A DNA stretch of 64,000 bases from Dastarcus helophoroides (lineage: Eukaryota; Arthropoda; Insecta; Coleoptera; Bothrideridae): contig CM053327.1 of the NCBI GenBank assembly GCA_028583605.1, positions 248,001 to 312,000 of the forward strand. Reading direction: 5' to 3'. This document shows positions 46,121 to 58,040 of the stretch, piece after piece. The position numbers and the translations under genes were made by a program. The first letter of the stretch is position 1, and each line of letters opens with the position of its first letter. The notes beneath the pieces were generated by a model. The model was not told the origin of the DNA, did no database searches, and saw nothing but the letters and a program-made list of their open reading frames with translations.

Positions 46121-48480
46121 TTCTAGACTAAAATCCTAATGCAGCCAAAAAATTTTTGAATTTCTGAAAAACTGCTTCTCGAAATTTTTAATTCAAAAGC
46201 AAAATTTGGAAATGATGTTAACATTTCGAGAAAAAATTTTTAAATGTTTCAAAAAAAATTGGGCCCCACATTTCGATTTAAATATGGCAATTAAATATGG
46301 CAAACTGAAGCCGAAATTTCGATTGGGCTCTTTTTTCGTAATTCCTATTTCTCGAAAATTCTTCTAAATTTCGACTTTTTCTTAACTTTTAAACTTAAAC
46401 TTAAAAAATTCTTTTTTTCGTAATTTGAAAAAGTTGGATTCTTCAAAGAATTTAAAAATTTTCAGGAACATGCGAATTTTTCTAAAAGCCAAAGTTACAA
46501 ATATCTGAATTTTCGAGAAGACGGTCATCTTGAAAAATGTGCAAGTTTTCACAAAAAATCAAACTTTTAAAAAAAATAAAAATGTTCAAAAACTTCAAAT
46601 TTTGTTGAAAACAGTTAGAAATATTTAAAAAAGATGAAATTTACGAAAAAATTGGAAATATTTAAAAGGTTGCAATTTTGAAAAGAAAAAAAACAGTTTT
46701 TCAAAAAAGTGAAAATTTTCGGAAAAAAGTCGAATTTTTCAAATAAAAGCTTAATTTACTACGAATAAGACGAAACTTCGAGAAAAAGACAAAATTTCTG
46801 AAAAAATCGAAATTTTTGAAAAAAAATAAAAAATTATAATAAATCGAAACTTTGAGAAAATTTTCGAAAAAAGTGAGTATTTTGAAAAAGGTAGATTTAA
46901 AAAAACAATATTTTAACAATCATATTCATAAAATACCAAAATTTTAAAATAATCGAAATTTTGAAAAAAAAGCTTTGTGTCATAATTCTTCCAAATTTCA
47001 AGTTCACAAAGTTATAGCAATGAGAAAGAGACGAAATCTTGATGATAAAAGGTCGAAATTTTCATAAAAAAGTGAAAACTGACAAAGTTCGAAAATTTTT
47101 GAAATGTTGAAATTTTGGGAAAAATCCATTTTTTCAAAAATATGAAATTTAAAAAATAATCGATTTCAAATAAAAGCCCAATGTACCACATAAAAGGCGA
47201 AATTTCGAGAAAGAGTCGAAGTTTTTAAAAAAAGTTGTAATTTTCAAAAAAGGTCAAAACTTCGAGAAGTTATCAAAAGTCTGAACAAGAGTGAAAATTT
47301 TTGAAAAAAAAGCGAATATTTGGAAAAAAGATAGAGGTTCTTAAGAAAACAATATTTTAACATAATGGTATTGATTAAAAAAAAAAATTTTGAAAAAAAT
47401 CTAAATTTTGAGATAAAGGCTTTGAGTCAACATTTTTACAAGAAGTCGCAATTTTGAAAAATGGGAGTAATTTTGAAAAAAAAATCAAACTCTGATAAAA
47501 GTTATAACATCAAAAAAAAGCAGCCGAAATTTTGATAATAAAGGTCGATATGTTTTTAAAAATTGAAGATTTCAAAAATGTTCGAAAATTTTAAAAAGAT
47601 CGGAATTTTGAAAAAAATCCAATGTGAAATTTAAAAAATAATCGAATTTTTCAAATAAAAACCCAATTTACTGCATGAAAGGCGAATGTTCGAGAAAAAG
47701 TCGAAATGTTTGAAAAAAAATTCTCAATTTTCAAAAAAGATCAAAACTTCGAGAAATTGTCAAAAGTTGGAGAAAGGTGAAAATTTTCCAGACAAAGGTA
47801 AAAGTTTTCTAAAATCAGTTGTTCGACGTGATCAAGACTACAGAAAAAAATCAAAATTTTGAAAAAAAATCAGAATTTTGAGAACAGATCAAAATTGTGT
47901 GTAAAAATGTTCAAAAAATTCATAATTCACAAAGTAAATCAAAATTCTAAACAGAGGCGAAACTATGAAAGTCTTGCAATTAATAAAATAACTTAAGATT
48001 TGAATGGAAATTTAAAAAAAAATTAAAATGAAATTCGAAATTTCCAAAAAAGTAAAATGTTTAAAAAATCGAACAATATTTAAGTTTTCAATTAAAATTG
48101 AATTTAAAAAAAGTCTAATTAGAAAAAAATTAAACATTCGAGAGGGTCGATGTTTTTAAAATTCGAAACTTAAAAAAATAAATTTTCAAAAGCAATTAAA
48201 ATGTTTTGAAAAAAAGAACGAATTTGAAAATAAGGTCAAACATTTCAAAAAAATCGCAATTTTCTAAAAACTTAAAAATTTGGAGATAAATCCAAAATAT
48301 TTAAAGAATTTGAAATATTAAAAGAAACATTTTCGAAAAATTTAGAATTTCCAAAAAATAAAGTGTGTAACAAAAGTTATAAAAAAAGTAAAAACTTCAA
48401 AAAAATCAAAATAAAATACAAACCGGAATTTTGAATAATTTGGAGAAGTTGGAATTTTCAAAAGACTCCAAATTTAAGAT
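46121..48480 (+). repeat. Degenerate AT-rich array, A-rich polarity, with longer internal duplication
   Basis: GTCGAAATTTT-type repeats. A longer unit recurs with a period of roughly 0.4-0.5 kb: TCAAATAAAAGCTTAATTTA with CTACGAATAAGACGAAAC near 46739, TTTCAAATAAAAGCCCAATG near 47164 and TTTTCAAATAAAAACCCAAT near 47648. So higher-order tandem duplication overlies the short motif. Confidence 0.75.
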
Positions 48481-48639
48481 ATGACGTCATCGACAATTTT
48501 CTTAATGACAACCCTACTTTTTCTTGACTATTCTTAAAGGGTATATCAAGTTACACATGCGTACCAAATTCCAATTTTTTATTCCTTGTCATTTAAAAGG
48601 CATTTAACAAATATTAACTGATTTGAAGAATCAAGGAAT

Positions 48640-49065
48640 CTGATTCAACTCAATAATCTTTCTTCAATAAATGTTCAAAATGTTGTCCATTCACTAACTG
48701 ACAATACCTTAAACGGAACTGAAACTCATTTGGAATATTTCTAATTACTTCGGGGAAATTAGTCTAGACTCCTGTCTTATTCGTCCATTCAACTCCTCAA
48801 TATTTGCAGGTTTGGTCTTAAAAACTTTGCTCTTCAATAGTCCATAGATGTTAAGTCCGGAGACCTGGATGGCCATTCAAAAGCTCCTCTTCTACCAATT
48901 CATGTGCCTGGAAATACATCATCCAGATACTCAAGGACAGGTCTTGCAAAATGAGGAGGGGCACCGTCTTTTTGAAACCAGATGTTTCTATTCGGGACAT
49001 CAGCTTCGACCGGATCATTAAACAAAATAGCTAAATCGGGAATTAGCTCTTCCTGCAACATTTTT
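48640..49065 (-). pseudogene. Tc1/mariner-superfamily transposase remnant
   Basis: On the minus strand, QEELIPDLAILFNDP, NIWFQKDGAPPHFARPVLEY and RRGAFEWPSRSPDLTSMDY are visible: the second catalytic Asp region (QKDGAPPH) and the SPDLT-DY block of DDE_3 transposases. A C-terminal KSKVFKTKPANIEELNGRI block follows. There are stops after FPGT and after SMDY, plus a frame shift. The N-terminal half is missing. Confidence 0.85.
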
Positions 49066-50876
49066 TAAGATTTAACATTTTTTTTGAAAGTTAGACTTTT
49101 CTGATAACTTTAGCTCTATTTTTTAAAAGTGGTAATGCTTTTCTTTGTATATTTACATTTTTTGAGAAGAATTTCGAAATAACACTCGAATTTTAAAAAC
49201 TTGATAACAAACATTTCTTTTTTTTAAATTGTGCAGTTTTGAAACATATTTCCAAAAAAAACATGCATTTTATGTACAAATAAATTGTCAAAATTTGAAT
49301 TTTAATCACAAAAAATTGGCTCAAGCTAGAATATTTGATTTTTGAAATGTCTCTGGAACTTCAAAATTACTAGTAAAAAATTAAATTAGAACAGTAAATT
49401 GTTAATGAATTTTTTTCAACATTTTGATTAATTTTAATTTCGAAATTTTGGGACTCTTCTAGAAATGTTGACTCTTTTTCTCAAAAATTTTAATATTGTT
49501 CAAAAATATTATTTTTTTTGAAAAATGTTGTTTACTAATAACAATAAGAAATGTCAACTTTTTACTAGAAATATGATGTGCTTTCTCTTGAAATTTTGAG
49601 TTTAATCTTTAAATTTCGATCTTTTTTTTATCGAAATTTGAATTTTAAATTCAAAATTGAGAATTTCAAGAGTAAATTTAACACTTCCAGAAAAATTGGA
49701 AATTCTGATTTAAAATTTTCTTTGGCCCTACAATAGTAGTAATTTTTTAGAGAAATATCAAATTGTAAAAAAAGTTGAAATTTACAAGGTTCATTTTTTC
49801 TTGAAATTTGAATATTTTTTCCAAAGTTTTCTTATTTTTATGCAAATTTGAAGTTTATTTTCCCTAAACTTATACTTAATAATTTTTAGTTTCTTATCAA
49901 AATTACAAAATAAAATGAACTTTGAAATATTAAAATTTTGTTAAAAATCTTTTCAATTTCCAAAACAAATTAAAGAGAAATCAAAATTTTACAGGAAAAC
50001 ATATTTTAAAGACAAAATCTCCAGGAAAAGTCGAAATTTAAAAAAAAATTCTTTGCATAAAATGTTTAGAGAAAAACACAAATTGCATAGGAAAAAAAAA
50101 CAAAATTTCTTAGAGAAAAAAATCGAAATTTGAAAAAAATTGAAATATCTTTACAAAAAAATCGAAATTTTTTGTTTTTCCCAAAATGTTGAAATTTTTT
50201 AGAGCTTTCAGGGTTTTTTCCAAACATTTTTTGTCAAAACTACAAAATAAAATGAACTTTAAATTGTCAAAGTGTCGTGAAAAAACTTGAATTTTTACAA
50301 CAAATTAGAGAAACTCAAAGAAAAATCTGGAGAAGTTCTTTTTATAAAATATTTAGGAAAAATGGAAACTTTTCAGAAAAAATTAAATTTTCCTAAAAAA
50401 AATCGACCTATCTAAAAAAAACTCAAAATTTTTATACAAAATGAGATTTGAGGTAAAAATTTGAAGGTATCGTATTAACTTAATTTTTAGAGAAATAGTA
50501 AAATGCGAGATGAGTTGGATTTAGATTTTTTCTTGAAATTGTAATTATTTGCTCAAAATGTTGACATTTTCAAAGACATTTGAGTTTTTTTCTTAACATT
50601 TTAATTTCTGCGCGAAATATTGATTTCTTCTTCAAAATTTTTACAAAAATTAGTTTTTGAAAATGTGGTTTTGATCAAAATTAAAAATAAAATAGATTTT
50701 TAAATGTCGCAACTTCGTGAAAGAAACCTAACATTTCTATAAACAGAAATCAGAAAATTTAAAATTTCTACAAAAAATTGTGTAATGAAAAGTGTTCAGA
50801 ACATGTTGAGAAAAAAACTCCTAAGCTAAATTGGGGGTGCTGCAGTTCCACAGTGCCTATACTCCAGCCGCCACTG
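49066..50876. repeat. Array of mixed polarity ending in a TIR-like sequence
   Basis: Short AAATTTCGA/TCGAAATTT repeats without the strict orientation of other blocks. The right end at 50831-50876 (GGGGGTGCTGCAG, TACTCCAGCCGCCACTG) is the inverse type of the ends at 2571 and 7350. No gene. Confidence 0.5.
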
Positions 50877-51755
50877 ATGGCTGCTCATCGTAAAATTTCA
50901 ATTTCATAATAAAACAAATAACCTCCAAAATTGACAACGTTTCGTCCGAACAGTGTCTTTATTGCCCTTATCTTGCTTATCTCGTACTACAGCGCATTTC
51001 AAATTGACGCCTGCCGGTCTAGTATAATTTTGTCAGCGTTTTTTCTTTTCTAATATAGACAATTTTCGCTTACGGAGAGAATAGGAATAATAATAATCAA
51101 ATTAAAACGCAATTTAAACAATTATAATATACACATTTTCCCATATTTAATTTAAATTCAGGGATAGGGGTTGATTATCTCTCAAGTAGTTCAAAGTGGC
51201 GTTTTTTGGTAACACGAAACCATTCTTTTGTATCCTATTTTTTGTCGCTCGACGCGTTTAGAAAATTTTCACTTCAATAATCTAATTAAAATTAATTCAC
51301 TAAAGAACACCACGCAGCAAAGAAGGGTTAGTGATTATTAGTCTTCATATTTATTCATCCTGTATAAATCTCCAGACGTCTTTTATTACGTCAAGGTGCG
51401 AATGACTCTTCGGTAAAAATAAATTGGCAAAAGTTATTAATGGTTCTTAGTAGGAGTCTGCAAGAGGTTAGACGCGTGTCACCTGTCCATTTTGGTTTTT
51501 TATCCCGCATCAATTATCGGGTACTTACTAGCGACTCAAGTCGGGAGGAAATAAAACGGATCTTAAGGGGCAGGTGACGGCTCAGTTTAAATCTTTAATG
51601 TTCTTAAAAATAAACCCGCATTCGCCAACTTCATCTCGCATTTGTTGCCATTTTACCACACAGGGTGGTTCAGAGGTATTTACTGCTGAACACGAATAAA
51701 TACTGACTTATTCAGTAAAATTTTTACCTACATATGCTTCATAAATATACGAAAT
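50877..51755. other. Unassigned complex DNA
   Basis: About 0.9 kb of non-array sequence with patches of normal complexity (for example ATTGACGCCTGCCGGTCTAG near 51004, CGGGTACTTACTAGCGACTC near 51518). It contains no open frame or RNA that I recognise; a regulatory or unlabelled host segment is possible. Confidence 0.35.
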
Positions 51756-53594
51756 ACCGGGTGTTTTTTTTAGTTGGGAGGTTACCTTTATATGGAGTAT
51801 CACTTATTATAAAGGCAAACTGATTTTGTCGATGGGGCTAATCGGAGCTAAACTAGCTTTTAAAAATGTTTTTAACTTCCTCCCACTTCCGGTTATCCCT
51901 GAAAAAGACATCAACTTTGTTATTTTAAATAGCAACCCCCAAATTTTATACTTTATTTGGATTTTACGTAGAAAAATAAGGTGAGTTTATGTATACATGT
52001 TTAGTGCTATCTTTGATAGTTTTAAAGATATTTTAATTTTTCGAAAAAAAATGACATAAAAGAGGGTTATTTTGACTCTTTGTATCTTTTTTATTATTTG
52101 CAGTAAAAACATGAAATTTGGGTTAAAGTCATGGAATATTATGGAGAGTATAATAACGTAATCAGGTTTTACATTTATTACACAGGGTGATGGAAATTTT
52201 ATGATCTTTATTGTTTTTGTTTTATTAAAAAAACTCTGTTTTTTAAATGGTAACTATGTGTTTTTTTAATCATTTTTTGATTCCTCACGTAAAAAGAAGG
52301 AAAAAGTTGTATAACTAATTTTGTAAAATTCTGCACCGTTACAGAGATATAATTTAAAATAAAAAAGAAAAATATATTTTTTTTTTCTCTAGTAGCAACT
52401 TGGTACTAGACCACAAAATTTTCAAAAAAAACATAACCACAAGGCCTAAAAATTTTAAGTTAAATAACATTTAAAAGATAACTGTACAAGACGAATAAGT
52501 TTTTGGCTAATTTTAGAATATTTATTGAAAAATATTTAGGGAGCCACGAATGTACGTTTCGTAAAAATGGTTTGTTAAAGAGACTTCTCATTGTTGGAGT
52601 AATGAACATCAACAACAAATGTTCAAGAAAATTCGTCCTTTAACTATTATACTGTTAGATTAGAACTCAGAATGTGTAAGCGTTAAATTTTATAATGAAA
52701 ATCGAAATGGAAATTTTTTAGTGATTTTTTTACGACTACTGCATGACACGCATATGGCTAGGAGCAATCGGATTTGCTTAAAAACGTTACTGAATTCGAA
52801 ATCTTGAAATATGCCTTTAAATGTATTGAAACAGAAGATCGTCCTTGTTGTTCTTGATGTAAATTTTTTCTCAATTATTTTTGTTTCCTATTATTTATTA
52901 TGATTAATTCTTTAAGCTTTTATTGCCTACAGTTAATTTCCTACTTGCACAAAAAAGAGATGTTTGATTCTTTTTATTTTGAGATTTATATAAAATACCT
53001 CTGTAACGGCACAAAATGTTAAAAAATAAGTGATATAACTTTTTTCTTCTTTTTATGTGAAGAATCCAAAAATGATTAAAAAACATATAGTTCCCATTTA
53101 AAACCACTGAGTTTGTTTGAATAAAACAAAAACAGCAAAGATTATAAAATTTCCATCACCCTGTATAATAAATGTAAAATCTGATTACGTTATTATGGTC
53201 TTTATAATATTTCGTGACCTTCAACTCAAATTTCATGTTTTTACTGCAAATAATAAAAAAGATACAAAGAGTCAAAATAACCCTCTTTTCTGTCATTTTT
53301 TTTTCGAAAAATTGAAATATCTTTAAAACTATAAAAGGTAGCAATAAACATGTATGCATAAACTCACCTTATTTTTTTACGTAAAATCCAAATAAAATAT
53401 AAAATTTGGGGGTTGCTATTTAAAATAAGAAAGTTGATGTTTACTTCCGGTATAATCGGTAGTAGGGGGGAAGTTGAAAATATTTTTAGAAGATAGTTTA
53501 GCTCCGATTAGCCCCATCGACAAAATCAGTTTGCCTTTATAATAAGCAGTATTCCATATAAAGGTAACCTCCCAACTAAAAAAAACACCCGGTA
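51756..53594. mobile_element. Palindromic TIR element, 1.84 kb
   Basis: Termini ACCGGGTGTTTTTTTTAGTT (left) and AACTAAAAAAAACACCCGGT (right) are perfect inverses. Inversion then continues with scattered mismatches to about 52400 on the left and about 52950 on the right, giving arms of about 645 bases and an unpaired centre of about 550 bases. Interior words such as AAAGGCAAACTGATTTTGTC and TTGGGGGTTGCTATTTAAAA are present in both arms. No transposase; a foldback-type non-autonomous element. Confidence 0.88.
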
Positions 53595-53642
53595 TATTAC
53601 AAAAATCTATCCAATTAAGTTTATGCGAACATTCAGCGCAAA

Positions 53643-54970
53643 CAGTGCCGGATTAACCACGAAGCTAAGGTTATTAAATGCTACGGGCTCGGGCCTTGGG
53701 GGACTCTATGACAAAGATAATTCGCACCTGTGTGCAAAAAAATTCTTTAGCTGATGACACCCGGTTATGCGGGTGAAACACTTCACTTTTACCACGCAAC
53801 TACTTTCAAATAAATCATTTTTTCCGTTAAATTAAATTTCGATTTTTTAAAAACCTTTCTCAATTTAAATCTCGACTCATCCAAGTGTTGACTTTTGTTT
53901 TCAAAATTTGAATTTTTTTCAAAATTTGTTCCGTATCTTGAACACTTTCACGACTGGACAATTTCGGATTTTTTTCAAAACCGGAAATATTGGAAATTTT
54001 GCTTTAAAAAAGTCGACTTTCTGAAGAATTTCAACTTTTTTTTTAATATTCGCTTTTTTTGAAAATGTATTTTATGAATAATTGCAGTTTTCTCGGGATT
54101 GCGATTTTATTTCAAAATTTCGATTTTTTCTTTAAAATGTCCTCTTTTTTTCAAACCTCCGGCTTTTTTAAAAATTTCGATATTTTCTTATAATGTTGGT
54201 TTTTCTCTAGAGAAATTCGAATTTTTTTGAAGCTTTGACTTTGAAAATTTCGAGTTTTTTTATATTTCTCCTTTTTTGAAAATTTCAAATGTTTTTGATT
54301 GTGTAGAAATTTTTTGAACCTTGGATTTTTCCAAAATAGTAATTTTATTTAAAAATTAAGACGGTCTTTTTCAAAATTTCGACTTCTTGTAGTAATCTGA
54401 ACTTTTAAAGACTTTCGACTTTCTCTCAAAACTTCGACTTTTTCAAGATTTTAAATTTTTTTTTAAAATTGCTCCTCTTGAAAGTTTTGACGTTTCCAAA
54501 AATTTCTACTTCTTTTGAAAATAATGATTGTTTTTGAAAGATTCATTTAAAAGTTTGATTTTTTTAGATTTTTTCGGCTCTTGACAATTTTGACTTTTTT
54601 GAGAATATCTATATTTTTTGACAATTTTTCATTTTTTGGAAAATGTTTACGTTTTTTTGAGTCGAATTTTTTAAAGGAAGACTTTTTCCAAAAATTCGAT
54701 TTTTTTTTTGAAATTGACCATTTTCAAAATTTTACCTTTTTTACCAAAATTTGACTTCTTTTCAAATTTAAACTTTTTTGAAAACATCGGCTATCCTTCA
54801 AAATATCGACTCGCAAAAAGCAGATTTCAACTCTTTTTGTGAAATTTTCGACTACTTTTCAAAATATTTGATTTTCCCAAGAATTTCGTTTTAAAAAGTT
54901 TAGCTATCACGTAGTCATATTTCAAAAAATGTTTCTGAATATTGCTAATTTTCCTTACTAAAAATTTGAG
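53643..54970 (-). repeat. TIR-like end followed by T-rich-polarity array
   Basis: CAGTGCCGGATTAACCACGA at 53643 looks like the terminus of a hAT-type non-autonomous element. After about 150 bases of GC-richer subterminal sequence comes AAATTTCGACTTTTTT-type array to about 54920. The matching right end was not found. Confidence 0.5.
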
Positions 54971-55307
54971 TGTTATCGGTTCGAAAATTGAAACTTCGTA
55001 AATTGTAACACTTTATTTCCAAACTTATTTCGGAACACTACGATTATAATTCACTTAACTACCAGGCTATCTAACTATCTGACTATCGGCTTAATTAGCT
55101 AACTAACTGAGGGAAAGACGACCGCGTATTTATACCGTTCCGGTTTTCCAGAACGGATATCCGTCCAGATAAGATTATCGCTTGCGGAAACGTCTGGACC
55201 ACTTATCTAGCGTATGATTGATTCCCGTGGCCGCTTCTCATTATAAAATTTTTCCAGAGAGTTCCTTACCCTGCACAATCACTAATACAAATTTTATATC
55301 TGCTACA
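54971..55307. repeat. LTR-like repeat, uninterrupted copy
   Basis: This 337-base segment opens TGTTATCGGTTCG and closes CTGCTACA. It matches the split copy at 24497-24639 plus 27812-28050, including TTTATTTCCAAACT, TTCGGAACACTAC, AACTAACTGAGGGAAAG and GATAAG-TTATCG. It may be a solo LTR in minus orientation; no target duplication is seen. Confidence 0.5.
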
Positions 55308-57050
55308 TTATTTCCAAACTGCGTCACAGAAATGTTAAATAAATAAAATTAATAAATTTCGTTATTTTTTCAAATTTTCTTTGAAAATTTCGACCTTTTA
55401 AATTGTCGAGTTTTTGAACAACTTGAATTATTGAAAATGTCCACATTTGTTTTTAATTCCAACATTTGTTTTTTAAATTTCCAGTTCATATTTTGGACTT
55501 TTTAAAAAAATGTTCAACTTTTTTTCAAAATTTCAAGTATGTAAAATTTTAGAATTTTAACTTTTTCTAAGTTTTGTTTTAAAAAATTTCGACTTTTCTG
55601 ATAATTTTGGTGTTTCTTCAAAATTTAAACATCGAAAATTTTGGTTTTTTTTGAACTTTTGTCTCGACATTTTTTTAATTTTTTGACTATTTCTGAAATT
55701 TTAAACTATTTTTCAGCATTTTTTCAAAAGCTCGAATTTTTCGAAAATGCCTTTTTAAAATAATTTTTTTTTTAAATTTTAACATATTTGAGAAGGTCGA
55801 TTTGACATTTCGAATTTTTGGAACTTTCGACCATTTTCAAAATTTTGACTTTTTTAAAATGTTTCACATGATTTTCACGTTAATTATAAAAAAAATCGAG
55901 TTTTCTTTCTTACAAATTTGAAGTCATTGTAAAATAAAAGTTTCGAATTTGGTTAAAACTCTGAAATTATTTTAAAAAAGAAATTCAATTTTTTAAAACA
56001 GTCGAAATTTTTCAACTGAATTCGAAAATGCATTTCAGAATAAAAACATTCAAAAAAAAAAACTAAACTATTTATTTAAAATCCTTTTTCTTAAAATTTC
56101 GGTTCAAATTTTGAAATTTCCGCTTCTCTAGTAGTTTTTGAGTTCTAAGCAAAATATCGAATAATATTCGAAAATTTATGAGTATTACGAGTTTGAACTT
56201 GACATTTTAAACTCGATAAGCTCTACAAAATATTTGTAAATTTTAAGTTTTTCCTAAAATTTCGAATTTTTATTCAAAATTTCGTATTAATTGGAATTCC
56301 AATTCCATAAATTTTGAGTTACCTCGACATTTTAACTTTATTCTTAAAATAGGAAGTTTAGGCTTGACATGTTTAAACTGGAAATTTCGTACATTTTTTT
56401 AGCATTATATTCAAGCTTAAGGTCTAAATTTCTGGGTGAAGATTCTGAAGAGTTTAATTTATTAAAAAAGTATGTCTTCTTTTATATTCGTTGTAGTTTT
56501 TTAAAATGTTCAGTTTCTTCTTAAAATTCCAAGTTTAAACCTGAAACTTAAATTTGTTTCTCTAACATTTTTATTTAAAACTTGAAATCTAGGCACTAAA
56601 AAAAATTAAGTTTGGGGACAAAAATTGAAATTTTTAAAGGTAGATCAGGATGTTTCCAAATTTAAGGTCGAATTTTTAAGGATTAAAAATAGAAGTGCCA
56701 GTTTAAACAAGAATTTTTTTTTAAAATCGAAAGTTTGAGAGTAAATCGAAATATATCGACGTTACAATTTGAGATGAAATTTCCAAAAAAAAAACAATCA
56801 AAATTTTTGCAAAAAAGCCACATGAAAAAAATCAAATTTCGAGAAAAGAATTGGAGTTGACAAAATCATGTTCTTGAAATAACGAGAATAAAATTGAAAG
56901 TAGAAAAAAGGATAAACTTTTCGAGAACAAATCCAGAAAAAAATTTGAAAGTCACAGAAAAACTTAAAGTTTAAATTCGAACTTTTGATGAAAGTAGTAA
57001 TTTTGAAATTAAATAGAAAATTGAAATCAAAAATCAGAAATTCACAATTT
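55308..57050. repeat. Degenerate AT-rich array, T-rich then A-rich
   Basis: T-rich-polarity repeats to about 56400 with a short A-rich interruption near 55900-56080, then A-rich polarity from about 56580 to 57040. No gene. Confidence 0.7.
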
Positions 57051-58040
57051 TATATTATCGTCGGAGCTTAAGCAAACGCTCAAAAACAGACTGGAGCTCG
57101 CTGCTGCTAAAAAAAGCACGATCCTTTGGATTTTTATAAACAACCAACAATTTCAATAGAAGTGTGATTCCCAAATGTAGAAATAGCGTTACACATTCAC
57201 ATAGTCGTATTAATACTGTTGAACATTTAGTAGTAAAATATATATCACATCGATACTAATAGAAGCAGGTGATTGAAAGCAGCTTGCTCTCTTACTTCCA
57301 ATATTTTAACTTTAATTTAAGGGCACCTGCAAGACCTTCGCCAAGATGATGAGCAAACAGGTGCCCCGTTTTGTCTTACAATTTAAATTGTATGTAGTTA
57401 ATAAAAATAAGAAATGGGAAACAACCACAACTTGTAGGTTGATGGTTCCAAATATGAACTTCCTCAAATCGGAAATATTACATCCGTTCGATCGACAGTC
57501 CCTCATTTTTCACAACACCCATCGCCGTGTAAATAAAATCTATTTTACCTGACCTATTATTTGCAGGCCCCGTGGAAACTGTATATGGTATAAAGACACC
57601 CCTCTAGATCGTTCACCTGGAATGCTTGTGCATTTCACCCCTTGTATATTGTCGCCGTATCTCGCTTAATGCATTTGAAATATTGTTTTCGAGTTCTTGT
57701 CACCTGGATGTAGGGTAGAATTGAAATTTTACAAAAGAATACTTGCTAATTTTAATCAGAACATTTCAGTTGTGCACTTGGGCAGCTGTTATCAGCAGCT
57801 TTCTATTTTCGTATGCGCAGTTGCCCACCATCATTTTTAATAAATAAAAGTGTTGCAAACTTGCTTGAAACAACCTGGTAACTCAAACATGGCTTGCGTG
57901 TTTTCCAAGTTAAATTATTACAGAAAGAACAACGGAACCCTTACTACCTTACTCGTGTCCGTCACAGATAAAACATTACGAATAATGTTTCGTAATCAGC
58001 ATTTTGTAAGAAAAAATCAGAACAAGTTTCAGAATAAATA
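57051..58040. other. Unassigned DNA left of the mariner
   Basis: Moderately complex. Open frames at 57346-57552 (plus), 57312-57506 (minus) and 57850-58101 (plus) have no recognisable family; the last runs into the mariner terminus, so its end is not native. Confidence 0.4.

Noticed and set aside
53117..53359. Overlapping plus and minus frames of 67-69 codons
   Set aside because: They lie inside the arm of a non-coding palindromic element and have no domain.
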